A stretch of DNA of 64,000 bases from Oceanobacillus neutriphilus (GTDB taxonomy: Bacteria > Bacillota > Bacilli > Bacillales > Amphibacillaceae), in assembly GCF_014645515.1 (NCBI RefSeq), contig NZ_BMLW01000001.1, positions 124,001-188,000 on the forward strand, read 5' to 3'. Positions 43,277 through 52,591 of this stretch are shown piece after piece. The position numbers and the translations under genes are program-made. Position 1 is the stretch's first letter. Every line of letters begins with the position of its first letter. Below the pieces are notes generated by a model, which saw nothing but the letters and a program-made list of their open reading frames with translations, ran no database searches and was not told the origin of the DNA.

Positions 43277-44974
43277 ATGCAAACGTTCGCAAATTATACT
43301 TATGAACGACCGAATATTCCGAAAGTAAAAGAGGGTTTTTATCAAAGGCTGGAGCAGTTCCAAAATGCCGCTTCTCTCGATGCAGCGATTGATGCTATTG
43401 ATGAACTTAATGCTATTAGAAATCATCTCTCAACTATGTATAATCTTGGGTTTATTCGTGCTTCCATTGATACACGCAATGAATTTTATCACAACGAAAG
43501 AGATTTTTTTGATGAACATTTACCGGAAATTCAGGAATTAGATACAGCTTTTTATAAAGAGCTCCTGAAGTCTTCTTTTGAACCGCAGCTCCGGGACAAG
43601 TATGGTTCACAATTATTCGACCTGGCGGAATGCCAAATAAAGGCTTTCTCAAAAGAAATCATTCCTTTGCTGCAGGCAGAAAATAAGCTGACATCTGATT
43701 ACTCAAAATTGATTGCATCTGCTGACATTAACTTCAGAGGGGAATCGTACACACTTGCACAGCTTGGACCTTTTTCAGAGGATCCAGACCGTGAAACTCG
43801 TAAAGAAGCGCTGGAGGCCCGTCAAAGCTTCTTCGCTGAGAATAAAGAAAAGCTGGATTCCATCTATGATAATTTAGTAAAAACACGCCAGCAAATAGCT
43901 GAGAAGCTGGGCTATAAAAATTTTGTCGAGGTTGGCTACCTCCGCATGCAGCGTATTGATTATAATGCTGAAATGGTTGAGCGCTTCCGCAAGCAGGTAG
44001 AAGAGGTCATTGTACCAATTGCAACAAAGCTTTATGAAAAACAGGCGAAGCGAATTGGTGTAGACTCTCTGAAATTCTATGATGAGTCCTTTGCTTTTTC
44101 CTCTGGCAATGCTACTCCAAAAGGCACACCAGAATGGATTATTGAAAATGGAAAGAAAATGTATGATGAATTATCGGAGGAAACAAGCGAATTCTTCCAG
44201 TATATGCTGGATCGTGAGCTGCTTGATTTAGAAGCAAAAAAAGGAAAAGAAAGCGGCGGCTATTGCACCTATATTGAAGACTATCAATCTCCATTTATTT
44301 TCTCTAATTTCAATGGAACATCCGGAGATATTGATGTGTTGACTCATGAGGCAGGGCATGCCTTTCAGGTTTATTCCAGCCGCAATTTTTCTGTACCGGA
44401 GTATTACTTCCCAACAAGTGAATCTGCAGAAATTCACTCCATGAGCATGGAATTCTTTGCGTATCCGTGGATGGAAAATTTCTTTAAAGAGAAAGTAGAA
44501 AAGTATAAATATACACATATATCTGATGCTATTCAATTTCTGCCATACGGTGTTGCTGTAGATGAGTTTCAGCATCTGGTTTACGAAAATCCTGACTGGA
44601 CACCAGAAGAACGTAATCAGGCTTGGCGTAATCTAGAAAAGAAATATCTGCCGCATCGGGATTATGATGGCATTGAAAGCTTAGAATCGGGAGCCTTCTG
44701 GCAAAAGCAGGGACATATCTATGAGGATCCATTCTATTATATTGACTACACGCTCGCACAGGTTTGTGCATTTCAATTCCTGAAGAAATCACAGGAAAAT
44801 CGTGGGAAAGCTTGGCAGGACTATATCGACCTATGTAAATTAGGTGGTTCAAAGCCATTTTTAGAGCTTGTTCAATCTGCTAATCTGAAATCTCCATTTG
44901 AAGAAGGAACAGTAGAAGCAGCTGTTTCCTTCATTGAAGATTGGCTTGATAATATTGATGATCAAAAGCTGTAA
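43277..44974 (+). CDS. M3-family oligoendopeptidase
   Basis: Cytoplasmic zinc peptidase of 565 residues (PepF/M3 group) cleaving short peptides. The zinc motif is H357-E358-AGH361 in VLTHEAGHAFQVYSS with the third ligand in TSESAEIHSMSMEF; IYEDPFYYIDYTLAQVCAFQF is the conserved C-terminal substrate region. AGAAGGAGGAG is 6 bases before the ATG. Monocistronic with a terminator downstream. A LacI-operator-like TGCAAACGTTCGCA spans the first codons but is probably chance. Confidence 0.93.
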   Translation: MQTFANYTYERPNIPKVKEGFYQRLEQFQNAASLDAAIDAIDELNAIRNHLSTMYNLGFIRASIDTRNEFYHNERDFFDEHLPEIQELDTAFYKELLKSSFEPQLRDKYGSQLFDLAECQIKAFSKEIIPLLQAENKLTSDYSKLIASADINFRGESYTLAQLGPFSEDPDRETRKEALEARQSFFAENKEKLDSIYDNLVKTRQQIAEKLGYKNFVEVGYLRMQRIDYNAEMVERFRKQVEEVIVPIATKLYEKQAKRIGVDSLKFYDESFAFSSGNATPKGTPEWIIENGKKMYDELSEETSEFFQYMLDRELLDLEAKKGKESGGYCTYIEDYQSPFIFSNFNGTSGDIDVLTHEAGHAFQVYSSRNFSVPEYYFPTSESAEIHSMSMEFFAYPWMENFFKEKVEKYKYTHISDAIQFLPYGVAVDEFQHLVYENPDWTPEERNQAWRNLEKKYLPHRDYDGIESLESGAFWQKQGHIYEDPFYYIDYTLAQVCAFQFLKKSQENRGKAWQDYIDLCKLGGSKPFLELVQSANLKSPFEEGTVEAAVSFIEDWLDNIDDQKL

Positions 44975-44986
44975 TAATGAATATGG

Positions 44987-45020
44987 TGAGATGCTGATAA
45001 AAATCGGCATCTCATTTTTA
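44987..45020 (+). terminator. Terminator of the M3 peptidase gene
   Basis: TGAGATGC pairs with GCATCTCA (45007-45014), followed by TTTTTATT. Confidence 0.8.
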
Positions 45021-45102
45021 TTCGTACTGACGGCTGCCTACTAGGCATTCCTTTAACAATATGATAAAATAATCATAGTTTTAAGTTGAAAAGGAGATTA
45101 CA

Positions 45103-45888
45103 ATGACCTATCGAGCACTATTTTTAGATATTGATGGAACTATTTTGCAGCCGGACCATACCTATGCACCGTCCACCCTGGAAGCAATTCAGCAAGTAAA
45201 AGAAGCAGGGATGGAAGTTTTTTTATGTACAGGCAGACCATTCGTTGATATTCAAAATTTAACCGTTGATTTTGGAATCACATCCTCTGTTACCTATAAC
45301 GGTGCCTATGCCCTTTACCAGGGAGATGTTATTTTTAACGCACCAATGAATAAGGAAGATGTGGAAAAAATGGTATCTGTTGCCGGCCAGAGTGAAAGCG
45401 AGCTTGTTCTCTACACGACAGAAAATAATTACTTTACTTCATTAACTAGTCCACATGTTGAGAGTTTTAATAGAGTCTTCCAGCTGTATCAAAATAAACT
45501 ATTTACTTCAGAGGTTGCTGATAAAATTATCTCTGCCTCCGCAATTAATGTTTCAAAGGATCAGGTAAAAGACTTTGAAGTTACAGATGATTTTCATCTG
45601 ACCAAAGTAAATGTAGAGCATGCCAGTGAGTCTTATGATGTGCTGCGCACCTCTGTCAATAAAGGAGTAGCTATTGCACAAATGCTGAACCATCTGGATA
45701 TCTCACCTTCTGAAGCAGTTGCTTTTGGAGACGGGATGAATGACAGGGAAATGCTCAAATTTGTCGGCACTGGTATTGCCATGGGAAATGCAGATCCAAG
45801 ACTAGTTGAATACGCAGATTTTCAAACAACGCCTGTCACAGATTCAGGTATTTTTAATGGTTTGAAAAAACTGGGTCTGGTGAAATAA
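45103..45888 (+). CDS. Cof-type HAD phosphatase
   Basis: A 261-residue HAD hydrolase with C2 cap. Motif I FLDIDGTIL, motif II FLCTGRPFVD, motif III Lys in NKGVAIAQML and motif IV AFGDGMNDREMLKF. Similar to the protein at 2004-2741 in fold but not a close copy. AAAAGGAGAT is 6 bases before the ATG. Probably hydrolyses a sugar phosphate or a flavin/pyridoxal phosphate; not decidable. Confidence 0.87.
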   Translation: MTYRALFLDIDGTILQPDHTYAPSTLEAIQQVKEAGMEVFLCTGRPFVDIQNLTVDFGITSSVTYNGAYALYQGDVIFNAPMNKEDVEKMVSVAGQSESELVLYTTENNYFTSLTSPHVESFNRVFQLYQNKLFTSEVADKIISASAINVSKDQVKDFEVTDDFHLTKVNVEHASESYDVLRTSVNKGVAIAQMLNHLDISPSEAVAFGDGMNDREMLKFVGTGIAMGNADPRLVEYADFQTTPVTDSGIFNGLKKLGLVK

Positions 45889-45992
45889 AAGACATTCAGG
45901 TAAAATAAAAATATGAACGAATTACCAGAACTATCACATATCCTGTTCAAGGCAAGTAAAAGCATCGTAAAATAAGCTTGGAGGTATCACTG

Positions 45993-46184
45993 ATGAAAAA
46001 AGATTTGTTATTTTCATTTTTAAAAAGTTACATTGGTTTAGTAATAATAATGTTGCTTATTTACCTAATTGCCGGGCCTAATGATAATACATCGCTTCCC
46101 TTCGTTTTACTATCAGGTTTGCCAATAACAGCTATTATGGTGTTTACAGGATGGGACAAAAAGTTAAAAAAGCACTTACCTTAA
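45993..46184 (+). CDS. Small two-helix membrane protein (63 residues)
   Basis: Begins MKKDLLFSFLKSYIGLVIIM and has two hydrophobic segments (about 11-28 and 38-53) with a short NDN loop between and a basic end (KKLKKHLP). Start at 45993 is set by GGAGGT 8 bases upstream. Not recognised; no linked gene suggests a function. Confidence 0.6.
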   Translation: MKKDLLFSFLKSYIGLVIIMLLIYLIAGPNDNTSLPFVLLSGLPITAIMVFTGWDKKLKKHLP

Positions 46185-46300
46185 GCTTTTTTAATTAAAA
46201 TGTTAGTTAATATACAAATTGGAGTATCCGCATTAAAGCTGGTGCTTCTTTTTTTATAAGCTCTAAAATATATGGTGGAATCATTAGCAACCTTAGCACG

Positions 46301-46330
46301 AAAAATAGAGGCGAGCATCTAGCTCACCCC
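46301..46330 (-). terminator. Terminator of the mannitol operon
   Basis: On the minus strand GGGGTGAGC-tagat-GCTCGCCTC (two G-U pairs) followed by TATTTTT, 28 bases after the mtlD stop. Confidence 0.75.
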
Positions 46331-46358
46331 TACATTTTTAGAACTATTTTTTATATAC

Positions 46359-47507
46359 TCAATTCATTTTTTCATATTCTGAAATAACAGCCTGCGTAAT
46401 AGGATGATCTTGCTCTAACCCGCTCACCTCAGTGAAAGCTGTCTTCACCCCTTTTTCCTCAATCATTTTCTGCAGCTGTACAGCTTCTTCATCTGCCTGA
46501 TTATGAAATAGTAAAGCTGCCGCCATTGCTTTAGACAGATATTTTGGAGCGTCAGAAGTAAATTCCAAATACATACTTGCCGGTCTTACAAAGCGGTCTT
46601 TTGGACCAAGCTTACGAAGCGGCCCTCTGGCAACCCGATTTACCTCATCAGAAATATGCGGGTTTTGGAATCTGCTGATGATTTTTTGGATATAAGCTTC
46701 ATGTGTTTTCACATCGAACCCATATGCTTCTATTAAAGCCTGGCCTGACTCCTGTAATGCTCCGTTTAACATATCAAGAATGGTTTTATCCTGTAAAGCT
46801 TCAAAAATGGTGGTATGCCCAAGATAACTTCCTAAATATGCTGTTGCTGCATGCCCGGTATTTACAGTGAATAGCTTCCGTTCAATATATGGCCCAAGTT
46901 CATCCACATAGGTAATCCCTTTAATTTCAGGCAATTCACCTTGAATAAATGCTTTTTCTACAACCCATTCATAATAGGGTTCTACCGTAACGTCTAATAA
47001 ATTCTCATTCGTTTGATTTGGCACAATTCTATCGACAGCAGCATCCGGGAAACTAAATAAATCATCGAAGCCTTCCCTGTCCATTTCCTCAATCTCCTGA
47101 TAGACATATTTCTTTAATAAAGTACTCCCGCCAATCATATTTTCACAGGCAATAACCGCTAGCGGCTTCCGGTGAATATCTATTCTTTCGCCAAGCCCTT
47201 TCGCAACAGCTTTGGCGATAATTGGCAGGATGTTCGGTCCAACTGCTGTTGTTACAATGTCAGCTTCTATAATTGCGTTCGTTACAGCTTTAGGGTCTTT
47301 CATGCTATTTATGCCAGATATATGCCGGACAGTGCTGGATTCACTTGTGTCATCAGCAAAATGAACCTGATATGATTTATCCTGATTAATTGCTGTGATT
47401 ACCTCATCATTAACATCTACAAAGGTAACCTCATACCCTGACTGGTCCAGTAAAAGTCCAATAAAGCCTCTGCCGATATTCCCGGCCCCAAAATGAACTG
47501 CCTTCAT
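46359..47507 (-). CDS. mtlD: Mannitol-1-phosphate 5-dehydrogenase
   Basis: NAD-dependent oxidation of mannitol-1-phosphate to fructose-6-phosphate. In 382 residues: N-terminal HFGAGNIGRGFIGLLL nucleotide-binding motif, VACENMIGG-like VIACENMIGGS, and the polyol dehydrogenase signature around KLFTVNTGHAATAYLG. Its ATG shares one base with the mtlF stop (TAATG). Last gene of mtlA-mtlR-mtlF-mtlD. Confidence 0.95.
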   Translation of the reverse strand: MKAVHFGAGNIGRGFIGLLLDQSGYEVTFVDVNDEVITAINQDKSYQVHFADDTSESSTVRHISGINSMKDPKAVTNAIIEADIVTTAVGPNILPIIAKAVAKGLGERIDIHRKPLAVIACENMIGGSTLLKKYVYQEIEEMDREGFDDLFSFPDAAVDRIVPNQTNENLLDVTVEPYYEWVVEKAFIQGELPEIKGITYVDELGPYIERKLFTVNTGHAATAYLGSYLGHTTIFEALQDKTILDMLNGALQESGQALIEAYGFDVKTHEAYIQKIISRFQNPHISDEVNRVARGPLRKLGPKDRFVRPASMYLEFTSDAPKYLSKAMAAALLFHNQADEEAVQLQKMIEEKGVKTAFTEVSGLEQDHPITQAVISEYEKMN

Positions 47508-47947
47508 TATTCATTCACCTCATTTAGGAGTGAAATGATTTCCTCCTTGGAGGATGCTTGTATCAATTTCTCAACATTCTCTTCCTCCGAGCAAATAATA
47601 GCAATTTGCGAGAGGATTTCTAAATGCTCATCTCCTTTTCCAGCAATACCGATCAAAAGCTTCACAATGTTTCCATCGCCAAAATCAACACCGTCTGGAA
47701 CAGTTACAACGGAGAGTCCTGTTGCTAAAACCTCTTTTTTCGCATCCTCTGTACCATGCGGAATTGCTAGAGAATTCCCCATAAAGGTTGTTGCAATTTC
47801 TTCACGCTCCAGCATTTTATCAATATAATTTTCTTTCACATAGCCATTATTTAATAAAATACTGCCGGCATAGCGAACTGCTTCCTCCTTAGATGAGACT
47901 TGTACACCTAATTCAATATTCTCTGTGCTTAAAATTTCTTTTGCCAT
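47507..47947 (-). CDS. mtlF: Mannitol-specific PTS component IIA
   Basis: A 146-residue phosphocarrier passing phosphate from HPr to the MtlA IIB domain. Active H64 is in NSLAIPHGTEDAKKEV, with GIAGKGDEHLEILSQIA following. It is closely related to the IIA end of the IICBA protein at 29531-31411. AAAGGAG is 9 bases before the ATG. The 172-base spacer behind mtlR may hold a weak promoter; nothing decisive seen. Confidence 0.93.
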   Translation of the reverse strand: MAKEILSTENIELGVQVSSKEEAVRYAGSILLNNGYVKENYIDKMLEREEIATTFMGNSLAIPHGTEDAKKEVLATGLSVVTVPDGVDFGDGNIVKLLIGIAGKGDEHLEILSQIAIICSEEENVEKLIQASSKEEIISLLNEVNE

Positions 47948-48119
47948 GGATATGCACTCCTTTGTAAAACTTGGATGTAGTATCTATATATAAATTGAAA
48001 TAAAAATTTTGCTTTCTTGCACTCGTTCCGGAAATAGTTAATTTTGTTAGATACAAAAAATAGATTCAATAATTCAACTTATACAGTATCTTTTTTCTAT
48101 TGATGTCTTAATCAGCATT

Positions 48120-50219
48120 TTATGAACGTTTTTCCTCATGATAAAATTTTTCCTGAATAAATAGTTGAAACTGATTTGTTAAAAATTGACTGATTTCTTT
48201 TTCTTCTGCTTCCTGGAGCAGCTGTACATAATGATCATCCTGGACGATTAATCCGCTGAGATAGCTTAAAATATCTAATGCCTCTTTGTGCGTGGACGTT
48301 GGGGCAAGCATCATTAAAATACGTGATACTTTCATATTCACCCCGTCCATTCCTAAAAGCTCTATTTCTTTTGGCAATTGAAAAATAAAGAAGCCCGGAC
48401 CATTGACTGTATTTGATCTTGTATGGAACAAAGCAAGCTGTGAATTTGGAATACCAAGCCCGCCTTGTGCTTCCCGCCTGATAAGTTTTCCATGCAGCAC
48501 ATCTTCATTCTCAATGATACCGTAATGCTGTAATTGATTACAAATTAATTCTAAAAAGGCTGTGTTATTATCCTTCAAATGAAATAATTTAAATTGATTT
48601 AAGACCCGTAAAATCACATCTGAATAACGATGCATTTCCTGGAGGTTAACTAGAAAATCCCCCTCCATAATCTTATTCGTTTTAACAGATGGTTTCGGCC
48701 GTCCTGTTAAAGCAGCTTTTCTTAGAGCTGTTTTTACTTTTGCTGCTTCGTTATCTGTCAGCATCGGTGAAATATGCACATAGCTCTGACCCAGATTTTC
48801 CAAAAGAACGGTTGAGACAATGACATCATATTCTAAAAGCTCTGCCTGATTCAAATCAAAAATAGATTGATGCTTCGCTATCTCTATTTCTGGAAATTTA
48901 CGCTCCAATTTGGAAGCCAGCATTTTTGATGTGCCAATTCCTGTTGAACAGATAACAAGCACACGAACATTCTTATGCCGCTCCGTCTGCAGCATAGTAG
49001 CCGCAAAATGCAATACAATATATGCAATCTCTTCCTCTGGAATCTTTAAATCTGGAAAAACAGATGTGACACACTCTTCAATTACTTCAAACAGCTCCAG
49101 ATAATCCCGCTTAATCTCATCCAGCATCGGATTATGAATATTCATTTGCTGCTTGATACGGTAAACAGCCGGTTTTAAATGTGTTGTTAAATCATTTAAA
49201 AATCGGTTATTCCCTGATAAATCGATATGCAGCTGTTCTCCTGCTTTACGAATAAGCTCTTTTGCCCGATGTGCCAGATCTATACTTGTCTCTTCCAGCA
49301 GATAGGATTGATTCTCTCTGAGCTTTGCTCCCATTAAATGCATCGTAATATAGCCAATCTCATCCTCTGGGATATCTATTGAAAATGATTCACTAAGCCT
49401 ATCAATCAGTTTAGCTGCAATCTGATACTCCTGTTTACCCTGAATCTCCTGTTTATACACTTCGTCAAAATGGATGGTATCACCTTTTTGCAGTCTTTCA
49501 ATAGCAAGCGCTAAATGAACAACAAGCCCGACATAAGCACTATCAGCCAGATGATAAGGAAGCTCCTTGCCAATTTCCTGGACCTGTTCCTCTATTATTT
49601 CTAATTTCTTCGGATCAACAAGCCCTAATAAACGATCAGAAATTGTTTCTCCCTTTGCTTTTTCTTCTTTTGTTTTTGTTTTTATTTTCTCTACAAATTC
49701 AAATAAATCTATATGGCGGGAGATTAAATTACTCAATATCGCCCGTTTTTTCACCTCACTGCCCTGAACCTCTACGCCATATCCTTTTTTACGGACAAGC
49801 TTCAGGTCAAAGGCTTTCATACGCTCTTCCATGTCATCCAAATCCTGTGAAATGGTTGCAATAGTGACATTTAATTCACTGGACAGAGTAAATAATTTAA
49901 TTGGTTCATGTACCTGTATTAATGTATTTAACAAAATGGATTGTCTTTCCTCTTCGGATAATTCTACCCCATCCATTTGTGCAACCTTATCTCTTAACTG
50001 CTGCTTCTTTTGCACATCCCCATTAATCGTTACACCTGAACCTGATTTCTTATGAAATGTCAGCTGATACGCTGCTAATACATCTTCCAGTCTTTTTAGT
50101 TCACGGTGAATGGTTCTGGTACTGACGTTCAGTTTATCAGCTACTTGCTTTACTGTTTTTTCTTCTTCAGATGCTAATAAAAAGGTGAGGATATTCCGTT
50201 CACGACTAGTTAGATACAT
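48120..50219 (-). CDS. mtlR: Mannitol operon activator MtlR
   Basis: PTS-controlled activator of 699 residues: two N-terminal helix-turn-helix domains (KQVADKLNVSTRTIHRELKR), PRD1 and PRD2 (HLADSAYVGLVVHLALAIER; EEEIAYIVLHFAATMLQ), a IIB-Gat-like domain (VICSTGIGTSKMLASKLE) and a IIA-like domain (GGLGIPNSQLALFHTR). Activity is set by phosphorylation from HPr and MtlA/MtlF. Start at 50219 (MYLTSRERN) is favoured since GGGAGG is 9 bases upstream; the ATG at 50225 is closer. Followed 172 bases later by mtlF. Confidence 0.93.
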   Translation of the reverse strand: MYLTSRERNILTFLLASEEEKTVKQVADKLNVSTRTIHRELKRLEDVLAAYQLTFHKKSGSGVTINGDVQKKQQLRDKVAQMDGVELSEEERQSILLNTLIQVHEPIKLFTLSSELNVTIATISQDLDDMEERMKAFDLKLVRKKGYGVEVQGSEVKKRAILSNLISRHIDLFEFVEKIKTKTKEEKAKGETISDRLLGLVDPKKLEIIEEQVQEIGKELPYHLADSAYVGLVVHLALAIERLQKGDTIHFDEVYKQEIQGKQEYQIAAKLIDRLSESFSIDIPEDEIGYITMHLMGAKLRENQSYLLEETSIDLAHRAKELIRKAGEQLHIDLSGNNRFLNDLTTHLKPAVYRIKQQMNIHNPMLDEIKRDYLELFEVIEECVTSVFPDLKIPEEEIAYIVLHFAATMLQTERHKNVRVLVICSTGIGTSKMLASKLERKFPEIEIAKHQSIFDLNQAELLEYDVIVSTVLLENLGQSYVHISPMLTDNEAAKVKTALRKAALTGRPKPSVKTNKIMEGDFLVNLQEMHRYSDVILRVLNQFKLFHLKDNNTAFLELICNQLQHYGIIENEDVLHGKLIRREAQGGLGIPNSQLALFHTRSNTVNGPGFFIFQLPKEIELLGMDGVNMKVSRILMMLAPTSTHKEALDILSYLSGLIVQDDHYVQLLQEAEEKEISQFLTNQFQLFIQEKFYHEEKRS

Positions 50220-50241
50220 CCCCATTCACCTCCCTTCTGCC

Positions 50242-50282
50242 AATAGCCCTCTCTTTTAGGATATCAAAAAGAGAAGGCTATT
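50242..50282 (-). promoter_or_regulatory. Intercistronic hairpin mtlA-mtlR
   Basis: A 16-bp stem on the minus strand, AATAGCCTTCTCTTTT with AAAAGAGAGGGCTATT, complete only with one G-U pair and so favoured in the mtl mRNA. There is no T tract, so it is more likely an mRNA processing or stability element than a terminator. Confidence 0.45.
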
Positions 50283-50308
50283 ATTATATTATAACTGCTC
50301 TGGATGTA

Positions 50309-51745
50309 TTAGTCTTTTAATCGTTCAACCAGTTCATCATAACGCGGGCTGTTTAAGAAATTATCTACAGAAATATGCTCTGCATCCGGACGTTTTGCCT
50401 TTGCGCGATCTGTCAGTGTTTTTTGTGTAATAATAATGTCAGCGTCTTCCGGAATTTCATTAATTGCTTTATTCGTTACATCAATGTCGATACCGCTCTT
50501 CTTGAATTTATTCTTTAACAGGGAAGCTCCCATTGCACTGGAGCCCATTCCGGCATCACATGCAAAGATAATTTTGTTCACTTCCGCTGCTTCCTTAACA
50601 GGAGTTTCTCCATTATCAGCTTCTTTATCCCCTGTCAATGAACTGCTGACACTGCTCTTCTTCCCTTTCATAGCTTCCATTTTTTCAGTGGAAGCAGAAA
50701 GGTCCTCTTCCCCGCCTTTGGAGGTCTTTAGAATAAAGGACGCAATAGCAAAGGAAACTGCAGCTGCTATCAGGACACTTAAAATTACTCCTATATAGCT
50801 ATTAAGATTACCTGGCGTCATTGCTATAACTGCGAAAATACTACCTGGTGAAGCAGCAGCTCTCAATCCTGCATCAAATAATTGAAGTGTAAATATCCCT
50901 GACATACCACCGAAAATGGCTGCAACAATCAACGTAGGCTTCATTAAGATATAAGGGAAATAAATTTCATGAATACCGCCTAAGAATTGAATAATTGCTG
51001 CTCCTGGTGCAGATGCTTTTGATACGCCTTTTCCAAAGAAAGCAAAAGCAAGTAAAATTCCCAGCCCTGGACCAGGGTTTGCTTCAAGAAGGAACAGAAT
51101 AGATTTTCCTGTTTCTAATGATTGTTCTGTACCAAGCGGTGTCAGTATACCATGGTTAATGGCATTATTTAAAAACAGTGTCTTGGCAGGTTCTAAAATG
51201 ATACTGGTTAATGGCAATAAACCTGCGTTAACAATAGCTTCCACGCCTTTTGCTAAAGCATTTGTCAAGCCAGATACTAATGGTCCAATTCCTGCTACAG
51301 CTATCATAGCAAGAATAGCGGCTAAAATCCCTGCTGAGAAATTATTATATAACATTTCAAAGCCCTGACGAATTTTCGCCTGGAATAAATCATCAACTTT
51401 TTTCATCAGGTAACCGGCCAGCGGTCCCATTATCATTGCTCCAAGGAACATCGGCTGGTCAGCTCCGACAATAACCCCCATTGTCGCAGTAGCACCGACA
51501 ACTCCTCCCCGGATATCATAGACCATACGACCGCCTGTGAAACCAATCAATAATGGTAATAAATATTTGATCATTGGATCCACTAATGATGCCATATTTT
51601 CATTTGGAATCCAGCCATCCGGAATAAATAATGCAGTAATAAGTCCCCACGCAATAAATGCGCCGATATTTGGCATAACCATTCCGCTGAGGTTGCTGCC
51701 AAACTTTTGTACCTTTGCACGTATGCCGCTATTTTGTTTTGACAT
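50309..51745 (-). CDS. mtlA: Mannitol-specific PTS permease IICB
   Basis: Membrane permease of 478 residues: IIC domain 1-340 with GIHEIYFPYILMKP and IIB domain with Cys396 in FACDAGMGSSAMGA. The IIA part is the separate MtlF. Start at 51745 has AAGGGGTT 6 bases upstream; an ATG 18 bases earlier lacks one. It shares long near-identical stretches (LEANPGPGLGILLAF) with the IICBA protein at 29531-31411, showing the two are paralogues. First gene of the mannitol operon, with an MtlR-like site upstream. Confidence 0.95.
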   Translation of the reverse strand: MSKQNSGIRAKVQKFGSNLSGMVMPNIGAFIAWGLITALFIPDGWIPNENMASLVDPMIKYLLPLLIGFTGGRMVYDIRGGVVGATATMGVIVGADQPMFLGAMIMGPLAGYLMKKVDDLFQAKIRQGFEMLYNNFSAGILAAILAMIAVAGIGPLVSGLTNALAKGVEAIVNAGLLPLTSIILEPAKTLFLNNAINHGILTPLGTEQSLETGKSILFLLEANPGPGLGILLAFAFFGKGVSKASAPGAAIIQFLGGIHEIYFPYILMKPTLIVAAIFGGMSGIFTLQLFDAGLRAAASPGSIFAVIAMTPGNLNSYIGVILSVLIAAAVSFAIASFILKTSKGGEEDLSASTEKMEAMKGKKSSVSSSLTGDKEADNGETPVKEAAEVNKIIFACDAGMGSSAMGASLLKNKFKKSGIDIDVTNKAINEIPEDADIIITQKTLTDRAKAKRPDAEHISVDNFLNSPRYDELVERLKD

Positions 51746-51835
51746 GTTGTTAACCCCTTTCATTTTTTGGTTTGTGTTCTTATCTTTATTTTATTCTCTG
51801 TTATATAGGGAAAACAACCTAATCAAAATGCAACT

Positions 51836-51856
51836 TTGTCACGTGCTTGTTGCCAA
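51836..51856 (-). promoter_or_regulatory. Candidate MtlR operator upstream of mtlA
   Basis: TTGGCA..., ending CGTGACAA on the minus strand, fits the remembered Geobacillus MtlR consensus TTGNCACA-N4-TGTGNCAA in 13 or so positions with a 5-base spacer. A -10-like TATATA lies at 51802-51807, placing the site at about -50 as expected for an activator. The rest of 51746-52063 is A+T-rich with no gene. Confidence 0.5.
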
Positions 51857-52063
51857 AATACTATTAGCTTTTTAGAATCTTTTCTGAATGCGGGATAAGC
51901 AGCCCTGACGCTTCCATAAATTTGTTTTTTCATAACTCAACACCCTAAAATCAAGGTAAAAAATGTTATTTATCAATGCGAAAAGACATCTGTCAGATAA
52001 AGAAGTCTCATCTTCTCCAACAAAATGTCTCTAGCTCTCTGCAATATTTTATTTTCATTCATT

Positions 52064-52591
52064 TCACAGGAAAAAGCCCCCATACAGCATTGCCCCCGCT
52101 ATAACAAAAGCCGGGTGAACCTGTTTAATTTCTATCAAATAAAAGCTGATTAGAATAATGATTGCAGTCTGCAATAAGCCAATACTGACATACGCTTCCG
52201 TCCAAAAATTCCATGCAATCACTCCCAGCAGTACAGCAATGACAGGCTGTACAAACACAGTCAGTCTATGTACTCGTTTGGACTTTTTATATTTAAGTAA
52301 AATTCCTCCCAGTACAATCATTAAAATTAAAGAAGGAGCAACCGTAGCAAAAATCCCAATAAAGGAACCAAGCACACCGCCCAGTTCATAACCGACATAC
52401 CCCGCCATTTTTGTAGCAATTGGTCCCGGCAAGGAATTAGCAAATGCCAGTACTTCTCCAAACTCCTGCACAGACATCCATCCATAATTACGTACCACTT
52501 CATTCTCCACTAAGGATATAGACGCTGGTCCACCTCCATATCCAAGAACACCAGGAAGAAAGAAGGCAACAAAAATATCCCAAAAAATCAT
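52064..52591 (-). CDS. Chromate transporter chain, YwrA/ChrA type (second)
   Basis: A 175-residue single-domain CHR protein with GVLGYGGGPASISLVENEVV, SLPGPIATKMAGYVGYE and about five helices. Short-chain ChrA proteins work as pairs, and this one overlaps the upstream partner gene by four bases (ATGA). B. subtilis has the same pair as ywrB-ywrA, next to ywrD as here. Role: chromate export or anion transport; untested for this pair. Confidence 0.88.
   Translation of the reverse strand: MIFWDIFVAFFLPGVLGYGGGPASISLVENEVVRNYGWMSVQEFGEVLAFANSLPGPIATKMAGYVGYELGGVLGSFIGIFATVAPSLILMIVLGGILLKYKKSKRVHRLTVFVQPVIAVLLGVIAWNFWTEAYVSIGLLQTAIIILISFYLIEIKQVHPAFVIAGAMLYGGFFL

Noticed and set aside
43278..43291. 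LacI-operator-like TGCAAACGTTCGCA at the start of the M3 peptidase gene
   Set aside because: Two half-sites are imperfect and it lies within the first codons of a gene with no sugar context; probably chance, though cheap to test with the LacI proteins.
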